A program made the translations under genes and the position numbers. A stretch of 36,353 bases of DNA, taken from the NCBI GenBank assembly GCA_020628165.1, contig JAHDFM010000002.1, positions 118,818 through 155,170 on the forward strand, written 5' to 3'. The notes below the pieces were generated by a model. The model did no database searches, had not been told where the DNA came from, and saw only the letters and a list, made by a program, of their open reading frames with translations. This DNA comes from Bdellovibrionales bacterium (GTDB lineage: Bacteria > Bdellovibrionota > Bdellovibrionia > Bdellovibrionales > UBA1609). Positions 6,693 to 14,242 of this stretch are shown here, piece by piece (positions within the stretch are counted from its first letter, which is position 1; every line of letters starts with the position of its first letter).

Positions 6693-8831
6693 CTACTTTT
6701 TGTGCTCAGGCATTAATGGACCGTCTGGGCTGAAGAGTTTTGTTTCTTTTTGGAAAGCTGGGGCTTTGATGTCTTCATCAGCTTGTGCATATATTTCCAT
6801 TATTTTGTTTTGATCTAAATCGTAGTCACCGCAATAGTTCTCTGGTTGAGTTAGAATCGTACGAATGGCGATGCTATCGAATGAGTATTTCAGGCCAGAC
6901 TTGTATACACTTTGTTTTTTCTTATCGATATTATAGCGGTCCATATTGAAGGTGTCTATTTCGACAAGGCTGAGTCCTTTGAAGCGGTCTTGGTTGTGAA
7001 ATCGTGACGGCCCTAAGTTAAATGAACCATAACTGATTGGGGCTTTGTTGTACTTATTGTAAATAAATCTAAATTGAGCTCCTATCAATATAGATGAAGA
7101 CTCCACAAACATACGATGGTCGGCTTTAAACACTTCTGGGTTATTGACATTACAACCGGCACCTGTTCGACCTTGTGTCCAACGCATTTTTCTATTACTT
7201 CCTTCAAAATACTCTTCTGTGTTGAGTTTAGAGCGCGTATGAATCCACTCGTGTCCACTTTCGGTGAGTTTTTCTACGTAACTACCTCTTGAATGAGTTC
7301 CGTTGATGAGGTCTTCATAGGTAGCAAAGTTGATTTGATAAATACCAGCTGCAGATTCGCAGTAAGTATTATCTTTATCTCTATTGTCATTAACGATCAT
7401 CTTATAGCCATCAACGCGACCGTAAGGTGACTCCTTAAACATGATCGTTGCAAAGTTGGGGCTCACTTCACTTTTTAAGAGCGCTCGTGCAATGTGCTTT
7501 CTGACGGGGGCTACATTTTTAATAAATTTGTTACAAACTGTGCGCAAGGTATTGAGCCCTCTGCTTTCGTCAACAAAGTTAATGGCGGCCACCACTTTGG
7601 GGTGGTTGCGAAGTTTTTCAAGTTGTGCTTCTTGTTTTAAAACGCGTGCGAGCAACTGCTCGTCTTTAATGTCATGATAAAATAAACTGGTGTCTGTATT
7701 CACACCGACTTGCTCCCATTGTTGTTTGGTTTTTCCACTAGCGATGCTGTCTTCAATTTGATCTTCGATGTCAGAGTCATCCATTTGGCTATCGACGAGT
7801 TGTTTGTCTTCTTTGTTTACAAACATAAGACGGTCAACACTTTCTTTAGTTTCTCCGTCAGTCTGAGAGTGAACATCTACAATAACACTGCCTGTGCCAG
7901 ATTCGCCTGTATCCGGAGAAACCCCTTGGTAAATCACTTTATTGACTTTAGCTCCTTTTACTTTCACATTTTCATTAGGAACGAGAGCGTCTGTTTTTCT
8001 TGAGTCGGTCACAGGTACAAGCAACTCGATTTCGTCACCTATACGGAGACGAGTGTTGGTTACACCGTCTGCAACGGCTATGTCCACTTTTGTGGCCTTG
8101 GGGTTATTGTTCACAATGCTTTCAATATGGGTTGGCTTTGTCTGGTTGTTTTGCTTACGAACAATGACATCGACGGTTTTTTTAGTGACTGCAAAAGTGA
8201 TGGTGTATTTTTCATTGCTCTTAGCTGTGAGCGTGACAAAGATCAATTCACAAACGCCTTCGTCGATGCACTCAATGTCGGCTAAAAAATTTGATGAGGC
8301 TTTGTTATCAAGGCTTATAAAATCGTTGGGTTGATCAGTGACATAGCCTTTCACTTGCTTGAGCTGTGAACTTGTTGTGTTAAAAACTTGATACTTAGAG
8401 CCGGTTTGAGTTGCTATTTCAACTTGTAAGACGATTTGTGATCCTAAAAAATCGTTACTTGGCTGGCCGTTTTTATATAGAAACAAAGAGGCACTTTTAA
8501 CACTTTCGCGCAGGTTAAGAATGACTTTTTTAGTTGCAGAATCAAGACTCTCTTCTGGGCGTTCACCTTCGGGAGCATCAGATACAGGCGTTTCTTTAAC
8601 AGATGTTGATTGAAGTTTTTCAAAAAGCTTTTTATTTCCAGAGTTAACGTAAGGAACCTCTTTGAGTGGGCGGTCTGGTTGAGAAGGAGTGACGATCACC
8701 GTTTGACCAGTTCCTAAATTGTCTAAGTTATTACCTATTGGAATGGGGGTTCCATTGGACTGCATTGGTGAACAAGAGATCAGGCTCGCAAAAGCAAAAT
8801 TGATCATAACAAATAGAAAAAATATTCTCAT
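6693..8831 (-). CDS. Large lipoprotein with C-terminal lytic-transglycosylase (lysozyme-like) domain
   Basis: 712 residues. The signal sequence ends in SLISC, a lipobox with Cys20 as the acylated residue. Residues about 30-340 are a Ser/Thr/Asp-rich region with beta-type segments, unassigned. Residues about 440-640 look like a divergent SLT/lysozyme fold: FKESPYG with Glu467 as the likely catalytic acid, SAAGIYQINFATY (493-505) matching the 'aaGlmQi.p.T' block, and YGSFNLGPSR (601-610) matching 'AYNaGpgr'. Such enzymes cut the MurNAc-GlcNAc bond of peptidoglycan. A long insertion separates the second and third blocks. As a lipoprotein it would sit in the periplasm facing the wall. In a predator it could act on its own or on prey wall; that is speculation. 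The fold call rests on motif order. Confidence 0.72.
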   Translation of the reverse strand: MRIFFLFVMINFAFASLISCSPMQSNGTPIPIGNNLDNLGTGQTVIVTPSQPDRPLKEVPYVNSGNKKLFEKLQSTSVKETPVSDAPEGERPEESLDSATKKVILNLRESVKSASLFLYKNGQPSNDFLGSQIVLQVEIATQTGSKYQVFNTTSSQLKQVKGYVTDQPNDFISLDNKASSNFLADIECIDEGVCELIFVTLTAKSNEKYTITFAVTKKTVDVIVRKQNNQTKPTHIESIVNNNPKATKVDIAVADGVTNTRLRIGDEIELLVPVTDSRKTDALVPNENVKVKGAKVNKVIYQGVSPDTGESGTGSVIVDVHSQTDGETKESVDRLMFVNKEDKQLVDSQMDDSDIEDQIEDSIASGKTKQQWEQVGVNTDTSLFYHDIKDEQLLARVLKQEAQLEKLRNHPKVVAAINFVDESRGLNTLRTVCNKFIKNVAPVRKHIARALLKSEVSPNFATIMFKESPYGRVDGYKMIVNDNRDKDNTYCESAAGIYQINFATYEDLINGTHSRGSYVEKLTESGHEWIHTRSKLNTEEYFEGSNRKMRWTQGRTGAGCNVNNPEVFKADHRMFVESSSILIGAQFRFIYNKYNKAPISYGSFNLGPSRFHNQDRFKGLSLVEIDTFNMDRYNIDKKKQSVYKSGLKYSFDSIAIRTILTQPENYCGDYDLDQNKIMEIYAQADEDIKAPAFQKETKLFSPDGPLMPEHKK

Positions 8832-9097
8832 AAGGGGCCGGCCTCCATTAATATGTAAAGCAATTTGGGTGCCAGGAGAATTCTACAAAGGTCGCCTAAG
8901 TATTTAATATTATATATATTTTTTGCAGTTGGTGTGACGAGAAATGTCATCTTTTAGTGGTTGTCAGTCGTTTTACCCACAATCCGCAAAAAATGTTACA
9001 CACTCTCAACGATATAAACACTTGAGCTAAACTCACACATCTGAGATTATGCCGCTCTTATTGAGAGTCTTTAACCTAGTTTCAAATGAGGTGAGTG
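8832..9097. other. Leader and divergent intergenic region of gcvT
   Basis: Carries the promoters for the transglycosylase lipoprotein (minus) and gcvTH (plus). ACTCTCAA (9002-9009) and TTGAGAGT (9061-9068) are perfect complements 51 nt apart and could close an RNA structure in the gcvT leader. The conserved core of the glycine riboswitch was not recognised. Confidence 0.4.
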
Positions 9098-10192
9098 ATG
9101 CCCCAAAAAACACCTTTATACCAAGCCCATATCGAACTTGGCGGTAAAATGGTCGACTTTGCTGGTTGGATGATGCCAGTGAACTACCAACAAACATTAA
9201 AAGAAGAGCACGTTAATGTGCGTTCCAACGTCGGTTTATTTGATGTGTCTCACATGGGTGAAATCAGAATTAAAGGAAGCGAAGCTCTGCGCACCGTTGA
9301 AAATCTAACAACTAATTACGTGGGCGGGTTGTTTGATGGTGAAGCCCAGTACTCATTGATGTGTAACGAACAAGGCGGTGTCGTCGATGACCTCATCGTT
9401 TATTGTGTTAAAAAAAATGAAGACTATTTGTTGTGCGTGAATGCCTCTAACACAGAAAAAGACTTTGAATGGATTTACGATCACAACTTGGGCGCTGAAA
9501 TCATCAATGAAAGTGATTCTTGGGCACAGATTGCCGTGCAAGGCCCGAAGGCTTATGAGCTTGTAGAAAAGGTCATTCCAGGGTTTCGTTCGGACAAGTT
9601 GGCTTCGTTTTGTTTTTTGGAAACGCAGTATGCTGGTGAGCAATGCATGATTGCTAAAACGGGTTATACGGGTGAAAAGGGTTTTGAAATATTTGTTGAT
9701 AAAAAAGTGGGTCAGGATTTGTGGTATGATTTGCTGGCTAAAGGCAAAAATCTAGGCGTGCTACCCATCGGTTTAGGGGCAAGAGACACCCTAAGAACTG
9801 AAATGAAGTACAGTCTGTACGGGCACGAGATCACTGATGAGACCTTCCCCCACGAGGCCGGTTTAAATTGGGTGGTGAAGGCTGATAAAAAAGACTTTAT
9901 TGGTAAGAATGCTATATTGCTAGCAAAAGAGCAGGGATACAGGCACAAGCTTGTGGGCTTTAAGCTCAAAGGACGCGGGATTCCGAGGCAGTCTTATTTG
10001 CTTTTCTCAGGCGATGATCAAGAAATAGGCTGGGTGACTAGTGGAACTTTGTCTCCAAGCTTGAATGAATCTATTGGCATAGGGTATATAAAGCCAGAAT
10101 TTGCTAAAATTGGATCCATTTTTAATGTACAAATTAGAGGAAAATTTATACCAGCAGAAGTCGTTAAGACTCCTTTTGTTAAACCAAATTAA
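9098..10192 (+). CDS. gcvT: Glycine cleavage system T protein (aminomethyltransferase)
   Basis: 364 residues from ATG 9098. A GTG lies 3 bp earlier, but GAGG at 9088-9091 is better spaced for the ATG. GcvT takes the aminomethyl group from lipoylated GcvH and makes methylene-tetrahydrofolate and ammonia. Motifs seen: DFAGWMMPVNY, VGLFDVSHMGEI, the GGVVDDLIVY block with the family's conserved aspartate, QGPKA, TGYTGEKGFEIF, GLGARDTLRTEMKYSLYGHE and the C-terminal barrel ending near VKTPF. It is followed by gcvH after 9 bp. No gcvP is nearby, so the P subunit must be encoded elsewhere. Confidence 0.96.
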   Translation: MPQKTPLYQAHIELGGKMVDFAGWMMPVNYQQTLKEEHVNVRSNVGLFDVSHMGEIRIKGSEALRTVENLTTNYVGGLFDGEAQYSLMCNEQGGVVDDLIVYCVKKNEDYLLCVNASNTEKDFEWIYDHNLGAEIINESDSWAQIAVQGPKAYELVEKVIPGFRSDKLASFCFLETQYAGEQCMIAKTGYTGEKGFEIFVDKKVGQDLWYDLLAKGKNLGVLPIGLGARDTLRTEMKYSLYGHEITDETFPHEAGLNWVVKADKKDFIGKNAILLAKEQGYRHKLVGFKLKGRGIPRQSYLLFSGDDQEIGWVTSGTLSPSLNESIGIGYIKPEFAKIGSIFNVQIRGKFIPAEVVKTPFVKPN

Positions 10193-10201
10193 GAGGTTTT
10201 T

Positions 10202-10606
10202 ATGTCAAAAAAGTTTATTGTACCGGAAGAGAATTACTACACAAAAGATCACGAGTGGGCTTACATTGATGAGAACATCGTGACTGTTGGAATCACAACT
10301 TACGCTCAAGATAAGTTAGGCGAGATTGTTTATGTCGACCTTCCTGAAGAGGGCAACAAAGTCACTCAAAGTGAAGACTTCGGAGTTGTGGAAAGTGTGA
10401 AAGCTGCTAGTGACTTGTTATCGCCTGTGTCTGGAACTGTGATTGAGGTGAATGACAGTGTTATGGATAACCCAGGAATCATTAACGATGATCCATTAAA
10501 TGATGGTTGGTTGATTAAAATTGAAATGGACACTGAAAAGGAATTGGCCAATTTGATTAGAGCTGGTGAGTATTCTAAACTCATCGAAAAGGAGATGAAC
10601 TCATAA
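10202..10606 (+). CDS. gcvH: Glycine cleavage system H protein
   Basis: 134 residues, normal for GcvH, the small lipoyl carrier that shuttles the aminomethyl intermediate between P, T and L proteins. The lipoylation site is in GVVESVKAASDL, with Lys67 as the expected attachment point. Flanking family motifs are KDHEWAYI, VGITTYAQDKLGEIVYVDLP and INDDPLNDGWLIKIE. AAGAGG precedes the ATG at good distance. It sits 9 bp after gcvT, so the two are co-transcribed. A weak terminator-like hairpin follows, then tRNA-Leu. Confidence 0.97.
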   Translation: MSKKFIVPEENYYTKDHEWAYIDENIVTVGITTYAQDKLGEIVYVDLPEEGNKVTQSEDFGVVESVKAASDLLSPVSGTVIEVNDSVMDNPGIINDDPLNDGWLIKIEMDTEKELANLIRAGEYSKLIEKEMNS

Positions 10607-10634
10607 AAAGGTGAGTTCTCTCAATGTGTTAACG

Positions 10635-10659
10635 CACTCAATAAGAGAGAGTGTTTTTT
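10635..10659 (+). terminator. Weak terminator-like hairpin after gcvH
   Basis: CACTC (10635-10639) pairs with GAGTG (10649-10653), followed directly by six T (10654-10659). The stem is short, so read-through into the tRNA is possible. Confidence 0.4.
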
Positions 10660-10712
10660 CATATAATGGTTGCCGCAAAAAAGTGAGCGACATATAAAAG
10701 AGAATCTCAAAA

Positions 10713-10797
10713 GCCCATGTGGTGGAATTGGCAGACACGCTAGACTTAGGATCTAGTGCCGAAAGGCGTGGGGGTTCGACTCCCTCCATGGGCACCA
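10713..10797 (+). tRNA. tRNA-Leu (anticodon UAG)
   Basis: 85 nt including an encoded CCA end. The acceptor arm GCCCATG pairs with CATGGGC over 7 bp. The D arm contains the usual TGGC. The anticodon stem CTAGA/TCTAG encloses a 7-nt loop with TAG at its centre, reading CUA (and by wobble CUN) codons. A long variable arm (TGCCGAAAGGCG), as expected for tRNA-Leu, precedes a T arm with GGTTCGA. All four arms are intact. Confidence 0.97.
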
Positions 10798-10850
10798 ACG
10801 GTGCATCAAAAATGTCCAGTGGACAATTTTGATGCACCGTTTGTTTTTTT
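10797..10850 (+). terminator. Strong intrinsic terminator of tRNA-Leu
   Basis: Starting at the last base of the tRNA, a stem of about 21 bp forms. The left arm is AACGGTGCATC continuing to GTCC, and the right arm is GGAC continuing to GATGCACCGTT, with one mismatch and the 3-nt loop AGT. It is followed by TTGTTTTTTT. Its tip (CC-AGT-GG) is the same as the tip of hairpins in the repeats that follow. Confidence 0.85.
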
Positions 10851-10876
10851 AAGAACCCATAGTAAAGCGAAGCTTT

Positions 10877-11027
10877 ACGTTAGGGTTCTAAAAAAAATCA
10901 GAGCACGAAAGTGCGATCAACCAACCAAGCAAATCAAAAAACTGCCAGTGGCAGTTTTTAAGCCCAAAATCAAAGCCAAAAACTAAGAAAACTCCCAGGA
11001 ACAGCACGAAGGAAAAATTTTGAATCC
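10877..11027. repeat. Direct repeat, copy 1 (151 bp)
   Basis: Aligns without gaps to 11112-11262 with about a dozen substitutions (about 92% identity by eye). It contains a GCAC-GAAA-GTGC tetraloop hairpin (10903-10914). It also has a perfect hairpin AAAAACTGCC/GGCAGTTTTT with loop AGT (10937-10959), which looks like a two-way terminator because the stem has A-run and T-run ends. Confidence 0.88.
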
Positions 11028-11111
11028 ACACTGTCCAATGGGGACAGCACGTCTTAAAAATTTATTAAAAAATTATCGCCTAACATAAACCCTATGGGTT
11101 TATTACGGCTA

Positions 11112-11262
11112 ACGTTAGGGTTCTAAAAAAAATCAGAGCACGAAAGTGCGATCAAGCAACTAAGCAAATCAAAAAACTGCCAGTGGCAGTTTTTAAGGCT
11201 TAAATCAAAGCCAGAAACCAAGAAAAATCTCAAGAACACCAAGAAGGAAAAATTTTGAATCC
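11112..11262. repeat. Direct repeat, copy 2 (151 bp)
   Basis: Second copy, exactly 235 bp downstream of copy 1. The first 44 bp and the hairpin block are identical to copy 1; the changes fall mostly in the A-rich linkers. Hairpins lie at 11138-11149 (GCAC/GTGC) and 11172-11194 (CTGCC/GGCAG). The sequence before the copy also forms a hairpin, but of different sequence, so the fold is kept while the bases differ. Confidence 0.88.
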
Positions 11263-11373
11263 GTACAGTCTGAAGTTGTGATCAAACAAGAATACTAAAT
11301 TTTTTAGAAATTCTTCCAATAGAAGATAAAAAATAAATTTAAGTTTCTTAAATTTTTCAGGAGGAGAGAAAAG

Positions 11374-11808
11374 ATGAAAAAAGTATTTTTGAGTGTGTTT
11401 ATTTTTTTGGGGTTTACTCATATGGCCTTTGGTTACAACTGCAAAGTCGATTTAGTGGTTAACCATGGTTACGGTCAGCCTTATGCTAAAGAGTTGTGTT
11501 CTTTGAGTGACTGTGCCTTTGACCTTGTGTTGAACCAGGGCTATGGCCAAGCCTATGCCAATGAAATTTGTGAAGTTCCACCTGGCATAAGTCAAAGTTG
11601 CACAGTCGACTTGGTGGTGAATCATGGTTACGGAGATGCTTACGCACAAGAGCTCTGTGCTTTGGACGACTGTGCTTTTAATTTGGTCGTTAACAACAAT
11701 TATGAGGACGACTACGCCAAAGAGCTTTGTGCACTCAGCAGTTGCGCTTATGACTTAGTGATCAATCATGGCTATGGCCAAAGTTACGCCAAGGAGCTTT
11801 GTGATTAG
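11374..11808 (+). CDS. Secreted five-repeat cysteine protein
   Basis: 144 residues with a signal peptide (MKKVFLSVFIFLGFTHMAFG). The mature protein is five copies of a unit of about 24 residues with consensus C-x-[VF]DLVVNHGYGQxYAKELC. The two Cys of each unit are exactly 19 residues apart in all five copies (23/42, 47/66, 76/95, 100/119, 124/143), which suggests one disulfide per unit. Unit 4 is the most diverged (NNNYEDDYAKELC), and units 2 and 3 are separated by an extra Pro-containing linker. A strong site (AGGAGGAG, 11359-11366) precedes the ATG, with a 9-bp hairpin just upstream. Function is unknown; an extracellular or periplasmic binding or structural role is possible. Confidence 0.85.
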   Translation: MKKVFLSVFIFLGFTHMAFGYNCKVDLVVNHGYGQPYAKELCSLSDCAFDLVLNQGYGQAYANEICEVPPGISQSCTVDLVVNHGYGDAYAQELCALDDCAFNLVVNNNYEDDYAKELCALSSCAYDLVINHGYGQSYAKELCD

Positions 11809-11998
11809 ATCTTTTTAGCATTTGCAATATTCTTTCAACAGACATTACAAATGCTGTTAGTTAAATCACTTTTTCACAAACTAGAGGGCCAATGAGTTTT
11901 TGGTGAAGTTCTGTTTCTAGTGAAGTGTCCCACTAATCAGCGATCTGAACTAACTTGCCAAAGTTATTATATTTGTGGCCCTTATTATTAAGCTAAAG

Positions 11999-14110
11999 TC
12001 ACTGACAGAGATCATTAAGGTTATATGCAAATTGTGCGTATTTTGAGAACTGAGAGCTTAGATCTTGGCTAAGATCAAGGTTAAACTCACTTGATATTTG
12101 TCGTTCGCTGTTTGCATACACACATGTTTTGTCTTTTAAAAATTTAAAATGTCGGCCATCAAATTGATAGTTTTGTCCATTTATAAAAAGTTCTCGATTG
12201 CTAACATTTGCTGTAACTTGTTTGTCTATTGAGTAGTTATTTTCACCGCAAATTTTATTTTGTTGGTAAATAGTTTGTACTAATTGCTGAATTGCAATTC
12301 TTTTAGGGTCGTTGGAAGACAAAGAGTCTATTCGGTGAGAAGCAAGTATTTCGCGCTCACTGTCTTTGTAAAGACAACTGTTTTCACCATTGATATAAAA
12401 GTGACGACCGTCATAGAGGTAGTCTTGTCCTGCTTGAATTATATTAAAATTTTCTTGAGTTCTTGTTGGTGTATTGTCGCTGATAGGTTCATTGACAGAA
12501 AGTTGTGGCTGTTTGTTTCTGCGTGAAATCTCTTGGCGATCATTAGTGCTACTTGATGTGCAGTTGTTCTGATCATTATAAGCTGCCTGAGCAAGTTTTC
12601 TTACATCCACTAAACGTGGGTCAGAGCTGTTCTGGTTGTCAAAGTTATTATTAGATAATACGTTGTTATCATTTCTTTCATACAAACAAAAACGATTTGA
12701 TGAGAATAAAAACTGTCGTCCATCATATTGATAAACAGTGTTGTTTATGAGATCTGTTGTGTTTTGTTGCTGAAATTGACGTGATTGGATAATAAATTCA
12801 TTTATATGAACTTCGCCCCAAGGCCTTACTGTTGAGCTATTAGTATAAAAACTGTCTAAGAGATCTTGGCAAGAGCTTATTCTTTGAGACACAAATTTTT
12901 TATTTAATAATTCTTGTAAAGTTGAATGAGAACTGTGAGTGCGAGTCAGCCCCATATTTTTTAAAGATTCACCAGCATTGTTTAAGTCTGCCGTCGAGTT
13001 AACTCCAAATTTGCAATAATTTAAACTTGTTTGAAAAAAGAGTTGTCCATTTCCTAAAAATATAAATGGTTTCTCTATAGGTGCTCCTTGTAATTCTTTT
13101 TTATGGTATTGCCTGTTTAATGGTCCGTATCTGTAAACAAGACTATTCACTAATCTGAAGTCTAAAGATTCACTGGTTTCTCCGTAGACTATTTTTAATT
13201 TTTTAATATCATTTGATGTCAATATAACTCGTTGAGTGTTTCTTAAATCTCTAAGGGAACTCCCGTCGATGAGCCTCATTGTTGCTCCAGAGTCGGGGGA
13301 TCTTCTGAAAAGTTGATCACCGTAGTGCATAGTTGAATGATAATCATAAGGAGTGTGATTGATTGTATCTGCTAGCAAGTATTGTGACCTTGAGCTGGGG
13401 TGTATGTTATTATCTAAAACTTGAATGTATTGGTTGCGGTCACTGCGTTGATGTTCATGAGCAAATCCTAGAGCATGCATGATTTCGTGAACAATTATAT
13501 TTGTAGTGAAGTCACCAATAAAGCCTTGTTGTTCTTCTTCAACTGTTCGAGGGGCACGAATATATATTGGGCGTGATACACCATTTCTAGGAGCGCCTAG
13601 ATAATCGACATAAGAATAATCACGTGATGATTTGCCAAAGGAAATGTATTTTCTATCGCCAGTTCTAAAGGGGCGAAGTTGTATGTTCACTTTATGAACT
13701 TTTAACAAAGTGTTAAAGTAGGCAATGGCATTTCTAACCGCTTGTCTTTGTTGTTCTGAATAATTATGACTAGGTATGAAAGTGTAAGGAACTTCTTTTT
13801 CCCACAGTAAAGATCTTTTAAATAACGATTGTTGTGCTTTAGAGTTTGATCTATTGTTATAATGAAGTGATGGTAAATATGTTTCAAATTGTCCGCTCTC
13901 ATCCAATTGAGATTTATGGCCAAGCACTAGATCGTCACCTATCATTATTTCACCGGTGTCTTGATTGATATAAGCAGATTTTAAAGAGACACGTTCACCA
14001 GCCGGAGATACCGAGCTGATATCAATAAGCTGATTGGCATCAAACTTTTGGCAGTTTTGAAAGCTTAAAACTGTCAATAGAGATACAAATAATATTTTTT
14101 TTAGACTCAT
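11999..14110 (-). CDS. Astacin-like zinc metalloprotease (M12A), exported, with three C-terminal modules
   Basis: 703 residues from the ATG at 14110, chosen because AAGGA is well placed for it; an ATG at 14119 is too close to that site. The N-terminus is a signal sequence with a Cys at its end (LSFQNC) that is not a perfect lipobox. The protease domain (about 100-310) has the astacin zinc motif HEIMHALGFAHEHQRSDR (about 208-225) and the Met-turn STMHYG. The C-terminus carries three units of about 60 residues, each with Y-x-[YF]-DGR-[HQ]-F near the start and a Cys pair about 40 residues apart; a fourth degenerate unit may precede them. These may be binding modules. It probably digests protein in the periplasm or outside the cell. 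Confidence 0.87.
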   Translation of the reverse strand: MSLKKILFVSLLTVLSFQNCQKFDANQLIDISSVSPAGERVSLKSAYINQDTGEIMIGDDLVLGHKSQLDESGQFETYLPSLHYNNRSNSKAQQSLFKRSLLWEKEVPYTFIPSHNYSEQQRQAVRNAIAYFNTLLKVHKVNIQLRPFRTGDRKYISFGKSSRDYSYVDYLGAPRNGVSRPIYIRAPRTVEEEQQGFIGDFTTNIIVHEIMHALGFAHEHQRSDRNQYIQVLDNNIHPSSRSQYLLADTINHTPYDYHSTMHYGDQLFRRSPDSGATMRLIDGSSLRDLRNTQRVILTSNDIKKLKIVYGETSESLDFRLVNSLVYRYGPLNRQYHKKELQGAPIEKPFIFLGNGQLFFQTSLNYCKFGVNSTADLNNAGESLKNMGLTRTHSSHSTLQELLNKKFVSQRISSCQDLLDSFYTNSSTVRPWGEVHINEFIIQSRQFQQQNTTDLINNTVYQYDGRQFLFSSNRFCLYERNDNNVLSNNNFDNQNSSDPRLVDVRKLAQAAYNDQNNCTSSSTNDRQEISRRNKQPQLSVNEPISDNTPTRTQENFNIIQAGQDYLYDGRHFYINGENSCLYKDSEREILASHRIDSLSSNDPKRIAIQQLVQTIYQQNKICGENNYSIDKQVTANVSNRELFINGQNYQFDGRHFKFLKDKTCVYANSERQISSEFNLDLSQDLSSQFSKYAQFAYNLNDLCQ

Positions 14111-14242
14111 AAATATCATCCTTAAACCAATATGAAATGCATATAGAGTACCAGCTGAACTGATTCTATTGTGAGCTGTAGGGAGTTACATGTTTACAAA
14201 TTATAGAGGTGTGTAAAAAATAGTTGTCTTATAATGAGATTT

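Larger units (their letters stand above)
10851..11373. other. Repeat-rich intergenic region downstream of tRNA-Leu
   Basis: About 520 bp with no credible gene. It holds two 151-bp direct repeats (separate entries), each with hairpins, and extra hairpins before each copy: GTAAAGC/GCTTTAC at 10862-10878 nested inside AGAACCC/GGGTTCT (10852-10889), and ATAAACCC/GGGTTTAT at 11085-11103. Between the copies is CTGTCC/GGACAG at 11031-11047. Just before the next gene, AAATTTAAG/CTTAAATTT (11335-11355) ends 3 nt before the ribosome site. Open frames here are low-complexity and judged spurious. Small RNAs are possible. Confidence 0.7.

Noticed and set aside
8832-9097. Glycine riboswitch before gcvT
   Set aside because: The conserved core of the aptamer was not seen; only one 8-bp complementary pair is present.
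10601-10837. Open frame on the minus strand over tRNA-Leu (78 residues)
   Set aside because: It is the reverse strand of an intact tRNA gene plus its terminator, a well-known source of false proteins.
10713-11262. Attachment site of an integrated element at tRNA-Leu
   Set aside because: No repeat of the tRNA 3' end, integrase or phage gene is in the window; the nearby repeats do not copy tRNA sequence.
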